From positions 1-64,000 of the forward strand of contig WTGX01000007.1 in NCBI GenBank assembly GCA_011523385.1: DNA of 64,000 nucleotides, read 5' to 3'. Below are positions 35,553 through 43,292 of the stretch, in pieces. The stretch's first letter is position 1. Each line of letters begins with the position of its first letter. This stretch comes from Nitrospira sp. Its GTDB lineage: Bacteria; Nitrospirota; Nitrospiria; Nitrospirales; UBA8639. The notes under the pieces were generated by a model, which was not told the DNA's origin, ran no database searches, and worked only from the letters and a program-made list of their open reading frames with translations. The position numbers and the translations under genes are program-made.

Positions 35553-36370
35553 CAAAAGTTGATTATCCGAAATTTGCGGTGAAGGCAGCCGAATCGGTGC
35601 TGTTGGAACTCATTCATATCCTCGGGGAATATCGCGATAGCATCGTCGTCATCGGAGGAATGGTACCAAGATATCTGATCAAAGAGACGGAGGAACCCCA
35701 CGTCGGAACAACCGACGTTGATCTGGCTTTGGATCATCGCCGGTTCGATGAACCAAGCTATCAAACGTTACACACTTTGCTGACCAGTCACCATTATCAA
35801 AGAGATAGGGAGCAGCCATTCATTTATCGGCGAGAAATTATGATGGATGGCAAGAACGTCTCCGTCCAAGTGGATTTGCTCTCAGGTGAATACGGCGGTA
35901 CGGGTAAAGAACGCAGAACGCAAAAGATACAGGATATCCGTCCCCGTAAAGCACGGGGTGCCGACCTTGCTTTTGATGAACCCGTTCGCGTCACGATAAC
36001 GGGAACGTTGCCCAATGGTGCAATAGATGAAGTGACTATTCCCATTGCCGCGATTGTGCCTTTCATCGTGATGAAGGCCATGGCCATGCGCGATCGCCTG
36101 AAACCGAAAGATCCTTATGACATCTATTATTGCCTGCGATATTTCCCTGGTGGGATCAAGAAAATTGTGGAACAAATGCAATTGTTAAAGGGAAACAAGC
36201 TCGTGCAAGAGGCATTGGACATTCTCAAAGAAAAATTTGCCTCTCCGGAACACGTGGGGCCTTCGCATATCGCCGAGTTTCAGGAGCTTTCAGACCCAGA
36301 TGAGGCCGACCGGACAAAACGGGACTCGTACGAAAGGGTACTGTACCTAGTGGAGAGTAGTAATAATTAA
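35543..36370 (+). CDS. AbiEii-like nucleotidyltransferase toxin
   Basis: The 275-residue protein carries a nucleotidyltransferase core: IVVIGGMVPRYLI (the GG motif) followed by HVGTTDVDLALDHRRF (the DxD metal-binding pair), then a third acidic strand VSVQVDLLSG. The C-terminal part (KAMAMRDRLKPKDPYDIYYCLRYF) matches AbiEii-like proteins, where such a Lys/Asp-Tyr-Asp segment is typical. In characterised AbiE systems the enzyme acts as a toxin that modifies tRNA or another target and causes abortive infection. It is translationally coupled to the AbiEi-like gene and marks the right edge of the defence island. Confidence 0.75.
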   Translation: MAVTKVDYPKFAVKAAESVLLELIHILGEYRDSIVVIGGMVPRYLIKETEEPHVGTTDVDLALDHRRFDEPSYQTLHTLLTSHHYQRDREQPFIYRREIMMDGKNVSVQVDLLSGEYGGTGKERRTQKIQDIRPRKARGADLAFDEPVRVTITGTLPNGAIDEVTIPIAAIVPFIVMKAMAMRDRLKPKDPYDIYYCLRYFPGGIKKIVEQMQLLKGNKLVQEALDILKEKFASPEHVGPSHIAEFQELSDPDEADRTKRDSYERVLYLVESSNN

Positions 36371-36375
36371 ATGCC

Positions 36376-36394
36376 AGCCGTCACGAGACGGGCT
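36376..36394. terminator. Possible bidirectional terminator hairpin
   Basis: AGCCGTC-ACGA-GACGGGCT can form a stem with one bulge between the convergent AbiEii-like and YihY-like genes. The flank on the minus strand is AT-rich (ATTTAATTATTA). There is no strong U-tract on the plus strand. Confidence 0.35.
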
Positions 36395-37904
36395 GATTTA
36401 CGAAGACGGAAGACGGTTCGGGAGAAAGCAGGTCGGCGGGTTCTTCGGCGGCAAGCCTCGCGAGCGTCACACCGGCCAGGGCCTTACGGACGGCTTGATC
36501 ACGTTGGCGCAGAAGCGCGCCGATGGGATCGTGGCCTTCCTGTGGCTCGTCGGCCGGTTCTTGATGGGCGACGAGTTGAAGGACTTCCAACACGGTGACG
36601 TGTTCAGGCGGTCGGCCCAACGTCATGCCTTTGGGCTCAGCCGTTCGATAGAGCAAACTGTGATTCACGAAGTTTTCGACAAGAGCTTCCAGCGCGGAAA
36701 GAGGCACCCCTAATTTCGCCGCCAGTTCCGGGGTCTGGTAGGGTGGCGCACCGGCCATGTACTGGCGCGTGACGTGGACCAGCATGGTGAGGGCCAGATG
36801 TTCCTGGAAGGCGGCGGTGTGTTGCTTCCATCGGAGGCGCGTCAGGTAGGCGGTCGGGTGTTGATGATAATAGGCCACTTGCGCGCCGACCAGGACAATG
36901 AGCCAGCCCACGTAGAGCCACAGAAGGAACAAAATCAGGATGGCAAAGCTGGAATAGATGGCACTGTAACGCGCCGCTCCGGCGACGAAGGACGCAAACA
37001 GCATCCCGACGATTTTCCATAAAATCCCACCCGTCACTCCACCCACCAGGGCTGACGCGACCTTCACTTGCGTATGAGGAACGAACTTGTACAAGAACGT
37101 AAACCCGAGACAGATCAGCACAAACGGCATGAGGGCCGTCATCCAGAGCACGGCGACCCCCACGGGTTCGATTCGCAATATCGTTTGCACGAGCCAGTGG
37201 CTTTGAGCCGAGGCAATGGTGGCGACGGCCGTGAACACGAGCACGGGTCCCACCAGCACCACACTCAGGTAGTCGGTAAATTTTCTTGTCAGGGGTCGCG
37301 CGTCGCGTACGCGCCAGATGTAATTGAGGGCTTCTTCGATTTTGTCGATCAGCGAAAACGTGGTATAAAACAACCCTGCGAGGCCGACCGCCCCCAAGGC
37401 GCCGACTTTGAGGTTATTGACGAATTCGACGATGTGACCGGCAATCTCCGAGCCTTTTTCCCCCAATGGTTCCAGGCCCTGGACGAGCAGCGGTTCGAAT
37501 TGTTGATGCACGCCAAAGGCTTTCAACACGGAAAACGTCACCGCCAGGAACGGGACGAGGGACAGGAGCGTGGTCGAGACCAGACTCGTTGCCCGGATGC
37601 TGAGCACGCCATCCTGAAAATCCGAGATCGCCACCACAATCAACCGCAGGGGTTTGATGTACAACGCAGCCACCCCCTGGAGGGTTGCGGAGTCCTGAAG
37701 CCACAAATCCCGGCGAAAAAATCTCTCGATTCGATGCAAGAAGTTCACGGGTTTTCCAGTCAAATAATCAACCAGCTCGGTTTCCCAAGACCTTGATACT
37801 ACGTAGGCTACCGTGGATGTTTCCAAAAGTCCAGACCGGCTCTCTTCTTCACGAGGCCCTCGACCGGTGTGGGCGGCCTCGGTCGGAGCCATGGACCCGC
37901 GCAT
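36381..37904 (-). CDS. YihY/UPF0761 family inner-membrane protein
   Basis: The conserved YihY-type core starts near RRDLWLQDSATLQGVAALYIKPLRLIVVAISDF and contains about six membrane helices, including TSLVSTTLLSLVPFLAVTFSVLKAFGV, the SLIDKIEEALNYIWRVRDARPLTRKFTDYL signature loop and YSAIYSSFAILILFLLWLYVGWLIVLVGAQVAYY. A soluble C-terminal tail of about 140 residues (winged-helix-like, ELAAKLGVPLSALEALVENFVN) follows. The family has been called RNase BN in error; its function is unknown. The start is uncertain: 37991, 37910, 37904 and 37892 are candidates, and the N-terminal stretch overlaps the TPR remnant on the opposite strand. Confidence 0.85.
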   Translation of the reverse strand: MRGSMAPTEAAHTGRGPREEESRSGLLETSTVAYVVSRSWETELVDYLTGKPVNFLHRIERFFRRDLWLQDSATLQGVAALYIKPLRLIVVAISDFQDGVLSIRATSLVSTTLLSLVPFLAVTFSVLKAFGVHQQFEPLLVQGLEPLGEKGSEIAGHIVEFVNNLKVGALGAVGLAGLFYTTFSLIDKIEEALNYIWRVRDARPLTRKFTDYLSVVLVGPVLVFTAVATIASAQSHWLVQTILRIEPVGVAVLWMTALMPFVLICLGFTFLYKFVPHTQVKVASALVGGVTGGILWKIVGMLFASFVAGAARYSAIYSSFAILILFLLWLYVGWLIVLVGAQVAYYHQHPTAYLTRLRWKQHTAAFQEHLALTMLVHVTRQYMAGAPPYQTPELAAKLGVPLSALEALVENFVNHSLLYRTAEPKGMTLGRPPEHVTVLEVLQLVAHQEPADEPQEGHDPIGALLRQRDQAVRKALAGVTLARLAAEEPADLLSPEPSSVFVNQPVS

Positions 37905-38136
37905 GGCCATCAGCTTAAGCAGCCTGGCTTCGGTCTTTGAATCCAGGAAAGAATATACAAAGGCCCTCCCTCTGGTTGAACAGGCGCTCAAAATCAGAGA
38001 GAAGGCCTTTGGCGTTGATCATCCCCTGCTCGTTCCCGTTCTGGAACAGTATGCCGCCTTGCTCAGGCTTTTACATCGCACCGAAGAAGCAGAACGGGTA
38101 GACAGGAGAAAGTACCGTCTTCATGATTCTAGTTGA
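37891..38136 (+). pseudogene. TPR (kinesin-light-chain type) gene fragment
   Basis: The 81-residue reading frame MDPRMAISLSSLASVFESRKEYTKALPLVEQALKIREKAFGVDHPLL... shows clear TPR_12/kinesin-light-chain repeat character (SLxxLAxxxxxxxxYxxALPLxxxAL, HP). The sequence upstream in frame has no repeat character. The repeat therefore begins abruptly at 37891, inside the 5' region of the YihY-like gene on the other strand, and its end overlaps the pal stop by 8 bp. This is best read as the 3' remnant of a larger TPR gene whose 5' part was lost. A functional 81-residue protein cannot be excluded. Confidence 0.6.
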
Positions 38137-38965
38137 GTGAAACTGTATTCACCTCCATGGAAAAATGTGCTCGGCGGTTGGATTGGAAACACGCTGCACT
38201 AAACGCGTAGCAGAGAGGTTGATCTTTTCCAAAGGAAACCACGGCCATTTGATGTGACGGAACCCCCAACTGGGATAAATACCATTGGGCCGTCTCAGCC
38301 CGTCTTTGGCCGAGGATGTAATTATAGGCCTGCGTTCCGCGCTGATCGCAATGCCCCTCAATGGTAATGCGGGCATGAGGGTGTGCTTTGAGCCACTTGG
38401 CATTGGATTCCAGGATCTGATGAGACTGCCTGGAAAGTTGCCAACTGTCATAGGCGAAAAAGATATCCCTGAGATCCTGTAAAACAGGCGTGTCTTTTCT
38501 CTGGCCGTCATCATGGGCGGCAGAAGTACCGGACGAGGGGCCTGATGCCGCCAATTGATCCCTGGCCGGAGCCTGTGACGTGCTTTTGCTGTTTGGCATC
38601 TCAACACCACTCGAAGAAGGTTCCCGGGCCGCCTTGCTCATCGAGGCAGAGAGACCGGATGAAGATTCGCTTCCCGGCTTGCCTGCCTCTCCGGCCAAAC
38701 CCGTTCCCTCTTTATTCGCAGAAAAATCATCGCGTGGCAATGCTGCGGTTGCCCAACCGTCCTCTCCCAAGGATTCCTCTTCAAACTGAACCACAGGCTC
38801 CCCGAAAACATCTTTCTCATCCTGATGACCTGCAACCTTAGGTCCATCGCCTGAAGAAATATCTTCTATTCCACTGACACTACGAACCGCTTTGTTTTCA
38901 CAAGCCAACGTCAACATAAGCAACCACGACAACGCGATCATGGTGATTGGTTGATGTGTTTTCAT
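38129..38965 (-). CDS. pal: Pal/OmpA-family peptidoglycan-associated lipoprotein
   Basis: The 278-residue protein has a lipoprotein signal with lipobox LTLAC. A Ser/Gly/Pro-rich linker of about 130 residues follows, then an OmpA-like peptidoglycan-binding domain: DIFFAYDSWQLSRQSHQILESNAKWL, ITIEGHCDQRGTQAYNYILGQRRAETAQWYL, VVSFGKDQPLC. The GHCDxRGT and NxxLGxRRA motifs are those of Pal. It anchors the outer membrane to peptidoglycan. No tolB/tolQRA neighbours are visible, and the linker is much longer than in classical Pal, so it may be a paralogue. Confidence 0.86.
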   Translation of the reverse strand: MKTHQPITMIALSWLLMLTLACENKAVRSVSGIEDISSGDGPKVAGHQDEKDVFGEPVVQFEEESLGEDGWATAALPRDDFSANKEGTGLAGEAGKPGSESSSGLSASMSKAAREPSSSGVEMPNSKSTSQAPARDQLAASGPSSGTSAAHDDGQRKDTPVLQDLRDIFFAYDSWQLSRQSHQILESNAKWLKAHPHARITIEGHCDQRGTQAYNYILGQRRAETAQWYLSQLGVPSHQMAVVSFGKDQPLCYAFSAACFQSNRRAHFSMEVNTVSLN

Positions 38966-39279
38966 GGTGTATCCTCCTGGACCCTGGTTGTTCCCTATCC
39001 GTGCATAACAATGTGCTTGTTCCGTTCCAAAGACGAGGGTTCTGCCTCACCTGCAAGAGACCTGCAAGAACCGGGCCAATTCACTAAATTGCAGGGTGGA
39101 TCGTTGCTTCAAAAAACGTCGGACGAACCGGCCATCAATGACGAAAAGGCTTGCCAGTATTGGCCAAAAGCATTTTCAAGATGAAAATTTGACCGAATGA
39201 CAAAAAACTTCGAAGAAACAGGTCGAGCACATTCGAGGCGGGTTGGTTGATGTTTTTTTTCAACAAACGTGGCTTTTTG
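38966..39279. other. Intergenic stretch without a supported gene
   Basis: About 310 bases upstream of pal and downstream of the diguanylate cyclase. It contains GGAGG-type ribosome site sequence for pal at the left edge, a GTTGA...TTCAAC inverted pair with a T-run near 39245-39262, and otherwise nothing I can support. The 77-residue ORF listed at 38951 lacks coding character. Confidence 0.5.
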
Positions 39280-40365
39280 TCAACGCTTTGAATCACGGCC
39301 CTTTTCCAACGTAAGCCGTTCCGGCACCTGCACGTTCATTTCCAGGGACACGAATTGATAGCCCTGTCCGCCTTTCTTTTTGGCGCCGTACATCGCCCGG
39401 TCAGCTTGCGCAATCAACACATCAGGCTCGGTGGCATCGACAGGATACAACGCAATGCCCACACTGGCCGTGATTGGAATTGTCCGATCACCCACGATTG
39501 CCGGTCGGCCGACAGCATTCAGGACCTTCTGCGCCACGTACCCGGCATCCTGCCCTTGAGCCAGATCAGACAATACCATGGCAAACTCATCGCCGCTGAG
39601 CCGGGCGATGGTGTCCGTGCTACGCACGCAACGCACCAGACGGTCCGCCACGATTTTGAGCAACGCGTCCCCCGTCTCATGACCCAGAGAATCATTAATG
39701 GTTTTAAAATGGTCCAGGTCTACGAAGAGAACCCCGACTCCCCGGCCATAACGTTTCGCCCGTGCCAATGCCTGCTTGAGTCGATCGGCGAACAGAATCC
39801 GGTTGGGTAAATCAGTCAGAGGATCGTGATGGGCCAAGTGAAATATCCGCGCTGCAGTCTCTTTGCGAACCATGGCCAAGGACAAGATGATTGAGACGTG
39901 CCTCGCAAGGATTTCGACCCATTGAATCGTAGACGTATCGAACGTGTTCCGATGTGCACCATAGAGAGCCAGGACACCGACCACCAGATCCCGCGTGCGG
40001 AGCGGAATCACGAGTTGCGCCGGGTAGAGTCTCCCTCCCACGCGACAAGGCGTCTCGCCTGTTCGGTCACGCTCCACTTGAAGGTGAAGCGTCCTTTGCG
40101 TATTCAGGACGGAGTCCACGCAATGCCGTTCTTCGTCAGTCAAACAAGACGAATCCGGGTTCAAGCCGGGATCAGCGGCCTGCGTATACACCGAGATGTC
40201 TCCACCAGACTCTCGTATCGCCACCCACACCAGGGGATACCCGAAACGTTGAGTCATTTGACCACAAAGGCGCGAGACGCATTGCGAAAAAGGGGTCCCT
40301 TCCAGAACCTGTTCACCCAGATCCTGAAGCAGTGGCAGAAGCTCTTCCGGGATCAACGTCTTCAT
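39280..40365 (-). CDS. Diguanylate cyclase with N-terminal GAF-like sensor domain
   Basis: The 361-residue soluble protein has a GAF-like domain (about residues 15-165, with VSRLCGQMTQRFGYPLVWVAIRES and VIPLRTRDLVVGVLALYGAH). A complete GGDEF domain follows: DPLTDLPNRILFADRLKQAL, VLFVDLDHFKTINDSLGH, active-site loop RLSGDEFAM, and ITASVGIALYP. The first loop residue is Ser rather than Gly, a variant common in active enzymes. It makes cyclic di-GMP from GTP. The gene follows murU-like by 9 bp, so it is likely co-transcribed with the cell-wall recycling pair. Confidence 0.9.
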   Translation of the reverse strand: MKTLIPEELLPLLQDLGEQVLEGTPFSQCVSRLCGQMTQRFGYPLVWVAIRESGGDISVYTQAADPGLNPDSSCLTDEERHCVDSVLNTQRTLHLQVERDRTGETPCRVGGRLYPAQLVIPLRTRDLVVGVLALYGAHRNTFDTSTIQWVEILARHVSIILSLAMVRKETAARIFHLAHHDPLTDLPNRILFADRLKQALARAKRYGRGVGVLFVDLDHFKTINDSLGHETGDALLKIVADRLVRCVRSTDTIARLSGDEFAMVLSDLAQGQDAGYVAQKVLNAVGRPAIVGDRTIPITASVGIALYPVDATEPDVLIAQADRAMYGAKKKGGQGYQFVSLEMNVQVPERLTLEKGRDSKR

Positions 40366-40374
40366 CTCCGGTTC

Positions 40375-41109
40375 TCATGCGGGAACGTTGATGATGCCCG
40401 CCTCGACGTCACGTTGAACCTGCGCATAGCGTTCGGGTGTCCCGACGTCTGACCAGTAACCGGAAAACACGTGCCCGGCGACCGTGGCTCCCCGTTGCAG
40501 CCACCACACATAGGCATCAATGATTGAAGAGAACCTTCCTTGCGGAACGTGACGCAGCATAAACGGGTCGAGCACGTGGATCCCGGCAAACATGCGGCGG
40601 CACGGGGAGCCATCGTCTTCTTGAGCCGCACGTCCTTTTCCCTGAATGCGCAAGACCCGATCCCCCTCACCGGTCTCGATCACGCCCCAACGCTCGACGT
40701 CGGGATCATCGCGGACCGCCATGGTGGCGATCGCCTCTTCTTTTTGATGACGCGCAACCAGTTCGGACAAATCCAGATCCGCAATCGTGTCCCCGTTCAC
40801 CACGAGAAACGGACCGTCTTCAAAAAACTCTTCGACTTGTTTGATGCCGCCACCTGTTCCCAGCAACACCGGTTCCTCCGAATACGAAAGCTGCATGCGC
40901 CATTGCGAACCATCGCCCAATGTTTGCCTGATCTGCTCGCCGAGGTAGTGGAGATTGATCATCACGTGCTCGACGCCATGGCGACGCAGCAACAGGAGAT
41001 TCCACACGAGAAGGGGATAGGGGCCCAAGGGCAAGAGCGGTTTCGGTACGGACTCCGTCAACGGACGGAGCCGGATGCCGAGACCCGCTGCCAGGACCAT
41101 GGCTTTCAT
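40375..41109 (-). CDS. murU: Sugar-1-phosphate nucleotidyltransferase (MurU-like)
   Basis: From ATG 41109 (MKAMVLAAGLGIRLRPLTESVPKPLLPLG) the protein has about 244 residues. It shows the nucleotidyltransferase signature, GTGGGIKQVEEFF, LVVNGDTIADLDL (metal-binding Asp) and WSDVGTPERYAQVQRDV. The short length without a left-handed beta-helix tail matches MurU, which makes UDP-MurNAc from MurNAc-1-phosphate. The adjacent AmgK-like kinase supports that role over a mannose-1-phosphate guanylyltransferase. The 50 listed upstream residues overlap the kinase gene in another frame and are excluded. Confidence 0.83.
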   Translation of the reverse strand: MKAMVLAAGLGIRLRPLTESVPKPLLPLGPYPLLVWNLLLLRRHGVEHVMINLHYLGEQIRQTLGDGSQWRMQLSYSEEPVLLGTGGGIKQVEEFFEDGPFLVVNGDTIADLDLSELVARHQKEEAIATMAVRDDPDVERWGVIETGEGDRVLRIQGKGRAAQEDDGSPCRRMFAGIHVLDPFMLRHVPQGRFSSIIDAYVWWLQRGATVAGHVFSGYWSDVGTPERYAQVQRDVEAGIINVPA

Positions 41110-41119
41110 GGTATCGCCG

Positions 41120-42235
41120 TCACCGCCATTCAGGAATATAGGGCGAGAGGTGCAGAAGAAGCGGTTGCAACTCGGGATATTTTTCCAGGTTCCGTCGCAC
41201 GTAGCCCAACGTCCGGGGAATATCCGCCAAGAATTTGGGGTTCCCTTTGACCCGGTCAATATACACGAACCGCCCCGCGGCTTTCAGATTGCGTTGAATG
41301 CTCGTAAAGTCGAAAAGCCGCCGAAACGCCGCCCGATCCGTCAACAACAGACGCTCCTGCCCGTCATAATCGAGTTCCGCACGCATCCCGGTGACGTATC
41401 GATCGATCATCTCATCGACAAACGCTTCATCCAACGCCACATAGGAATCCCGGAGCAGCGAGGCCAGATCATAGGTCGCAGGTCCCAGTAAGGCATCCTG
41501 AAAATCAATGACGCCCAGTCGATCACCGTCCACCATCAAATTCCGCGAGTGATAATCACGATGAGTAAACACCCGTGGTTGACCGGCCAGCCATTCGGCG
41601 ATGAAAGAAAACCCCTTGCGAATCACCTTTTCGTCATCCGCACGCATCGGTTTCCTGTCGCGCCTGGTCCAAATGCCGTATTCCAGAAAATGCTCGAACT
41701 CCCACATCAACAGCGGCTCATCGAACGAGCGGGAGAAGGCCTGACAGTCATCGGTGCTGCATGCCGCCAGGCGAAGGTGGATCAGAACCAACGTATCGAT
41801 GGCCAATGGATAATATTTTCGAACGGCCGATTCCCCGTCCCTGCTACACGCGTGAAACAAGGTCAGGTCACCGAAATCTTCGAGATACAGGAGACCGGCG
41901 GCCTCATCATAATAATGAAGCGCGGGAACCGGGATCCCGGACCGGGCCAATGGCCGCAGGATATTCACAAATGGAAGTTCCCGGATATCCGTGGCTGCCC
42001 CGCTCACGGCTTCCTCAGAGATCTTGACCCCTTCCGGGTCCGCCAACTGCATCAGGATCAGCGAGGGGATGGGGGCATCTTTCAACTCAAGCCGATAATA
42101 CCGCCGATTCGACGCGTCGCCACACAACGGCACGACGTTGACCAATCCGGCTCGAAAGGGCAGACGGGTGCGAAGCGTCGTCCCCAACAACGCCGGGTCC
42201 GGTTGCGGAGGTGAAGAAACGGCTTTAGACCCCAT
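41120..42235 (-). CDS. amgK: Anomeric amino-sugar kinase (AmgK-like phosphotransferase)
   Basis: This 371-residue aminoglycoside-phosphotransferase-fold protein has GDASNRRYYRLEL (nucleotide loop), LLYLEDFGDLTL (hinge), catalytic FTHRDYHSRNLMVDGDRLGVIDFQDALLGPATYDLASLL and a helical C-terminus. These features match AmgK, which phosphorylates MurNAc or GlcNAc at the anomeric position in peptidoglycan recycling. The gene lies 10 bp before the MurU-like gene. The pair gives a route to UDP-MurNAc that bypasses de novo synthesis, known in Pseudomonas. It is divergent from gnd across a 147-bp spacer. Confidence 0.85.
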   Translation of the reverse strand: MGSKAVSSPPQPDPALLGTTLRTRLPFRAGLVNVVPLCGDASNRRYYRLELKDAPIPSLILMQLADPEGVKISEEAVSGAATDIRELPFVNILRPLARSGIPVPALHYYDEAAGLLYLEDFGDLTLFHACSRDGESAVRKYYPLAIDTLVLIHLRLAACSTDDCQAFSRSFDEPLLMWEFEHFLEYGIWTRRDRKPMRADDEKVIRKGFSFIAEWLAGQPRVFTHRDYHSRNLMVDGDRLGVIDFQDALLGPATYDLASLLRDSYVALDEAFVDEMIDRYVTGMRAELDYDGQERLLLTDRAAFRRLFDFTSIQRNLKAAGRFVYIDRVKGNPKFLADIPRTLGYVRRNLEKYPELQPLLLHLSPYIPEWR

Positions 42236-42382
42236 ACCGTGAAATTATAAGGCGTCTCACCTGCCCTGTCACTTTGCAATATCAGGATACCCAAATGTAA
42301 GCTATAGTCCAGTTCGCAACGGGCCATTGTCCCCTCATACATCCCTGAAAAACACATTGACACGTTAAGGAAGGGACCACAC

Positions 42383-43282
42383 ATGGAAATCGGATTTATC
42401 GGACTCGGCAAAATGGGCATGAACATGGTGACGCGGCTTCGGCAGGGCGATCATCGGGTGCTGGTCTTCGACCGGGCGCAGGACCTGATTACGCAGGCTG
42501 AGGGAACCGGCGCGGTCGGATCTTCTTCGCTCCAAGACCTCGTGTCAAAACTGGTCAAGCCGCGCGCCGTCTGGATGATGGTCCCTTCCGGCGCGCCCAC
42601 GGAAGAGACCGTTCAGGCCCTGGCCGACCTGTTGGAACCCGGTGACGTGATCATCGATGGTGGAAATACCAACTTCCACGATGACGTCCGCCGGGCCGCG
42701 GCATTGAAGACCAAGGAGATTCATTACATCGACGCCGGAACCAGCGGAGGGATTTGGGGACTCGAGATCGGCTATTGCCTGATGATCGGCGGTGAAGAAA
42801 CGCTCGTCCAGCGGCTTGCGCCGGTTTTTACGACCTTGGCCCCAAAAGATGGATGGGCGCACGTCGGCGGCCATGGGGCCGGCCATTACGTCAAAATGGT
42901 TCATAACGGCATTGAATACAGTATCATGCAAGGCTATGCCGAAGGATTCGAATTGATGTCGAAAAGCGATTACCATCTTGATTTGCCCAAGATTGCCGAC
43001 CTGTGGATGCATGGAAGCGTCGTGCGTTCATGGCTGTTGGAACTCGGGGCCACGGCCCTCAAAGACGATCCCACCCTCGCCGGGTTGGAAGGATACGTTC
43101 AGGATTCGGGGGAAGGCCGATGGATGCTGATGGAAGCGATGGACAAGGACGTGCCGGTTCCCACCCTGTCCGCTGCGCTCTTCACCCGCTTCCGGTCCAG
43201 GCAGAAAGCATCGTTTTCGGAGAAGATGCTGGCGGCGCTTCGCCGTGCATTCGGCGGCCATAAGGTGAAATCCTCAACGTGA
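42383..43282 (+). CDS. gnd: 6-phosphogluconate dehydrogenase, decarboxylating (short form)
   Basis: The 299-residue protein is the short, GndA/YqeC-type enzyme. It has an N-terminal Rossmann motif MEIGFIGLGKMGMNMVTRL, MMVPSGAPTEETV, IIDGGNTNFHDDVRRA, the substrate motif YIDAGTSGGIWGLEIGYCLMIGG and catalytic HYVKMVHNGIEYSIMQGYAEGFELM. It oxidises 6-phosphogluconate to ribulose-5-phosphate and CO2; short forms often prefer NAD. AAGGAAGGG precedes the ATG. zwf follows after 10 bp, forming an oxidative pentose phosphate operon. 6-phosphogluconolactonase is not seen in the window. Confidence 0.94.
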   Translation: MEIGFIGLGKMGMNMVTRLRQGDHRVLVFDRAQDLITQAEGTGAVGSSSLQDLVSKLVKPRAVWMMVPSGAPTEETVQALADLLEPGDVIIDGGNTNFHDDVRRAAALKTKEIHYIDAGTSGGIWGLEIGYCLMIGGEETLVQRLAPVFTTLAPKDGWAHVGGHGAGHYVKMVHNGIEYSIMQGYAEGFELMSKSDYHLDLPKIADLWMHGSVVRSWLLELGATALKDDPTLAGLEGYVQDSGEGRWMLMEAMDKDVPVPTLSAALFTRFRSRQKASFSEKMLAALRRAFGGHKVKSST

Positions 43283-43292
43283 GAAAGATGGC

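Noticed and set aside
25376-36420. Attachment sites or tRNA genes bounding the defence island
   Set aside because: No tRNA gene or matching direct repeat was found at either edge by eye, so an integrative element cannot be claimed.
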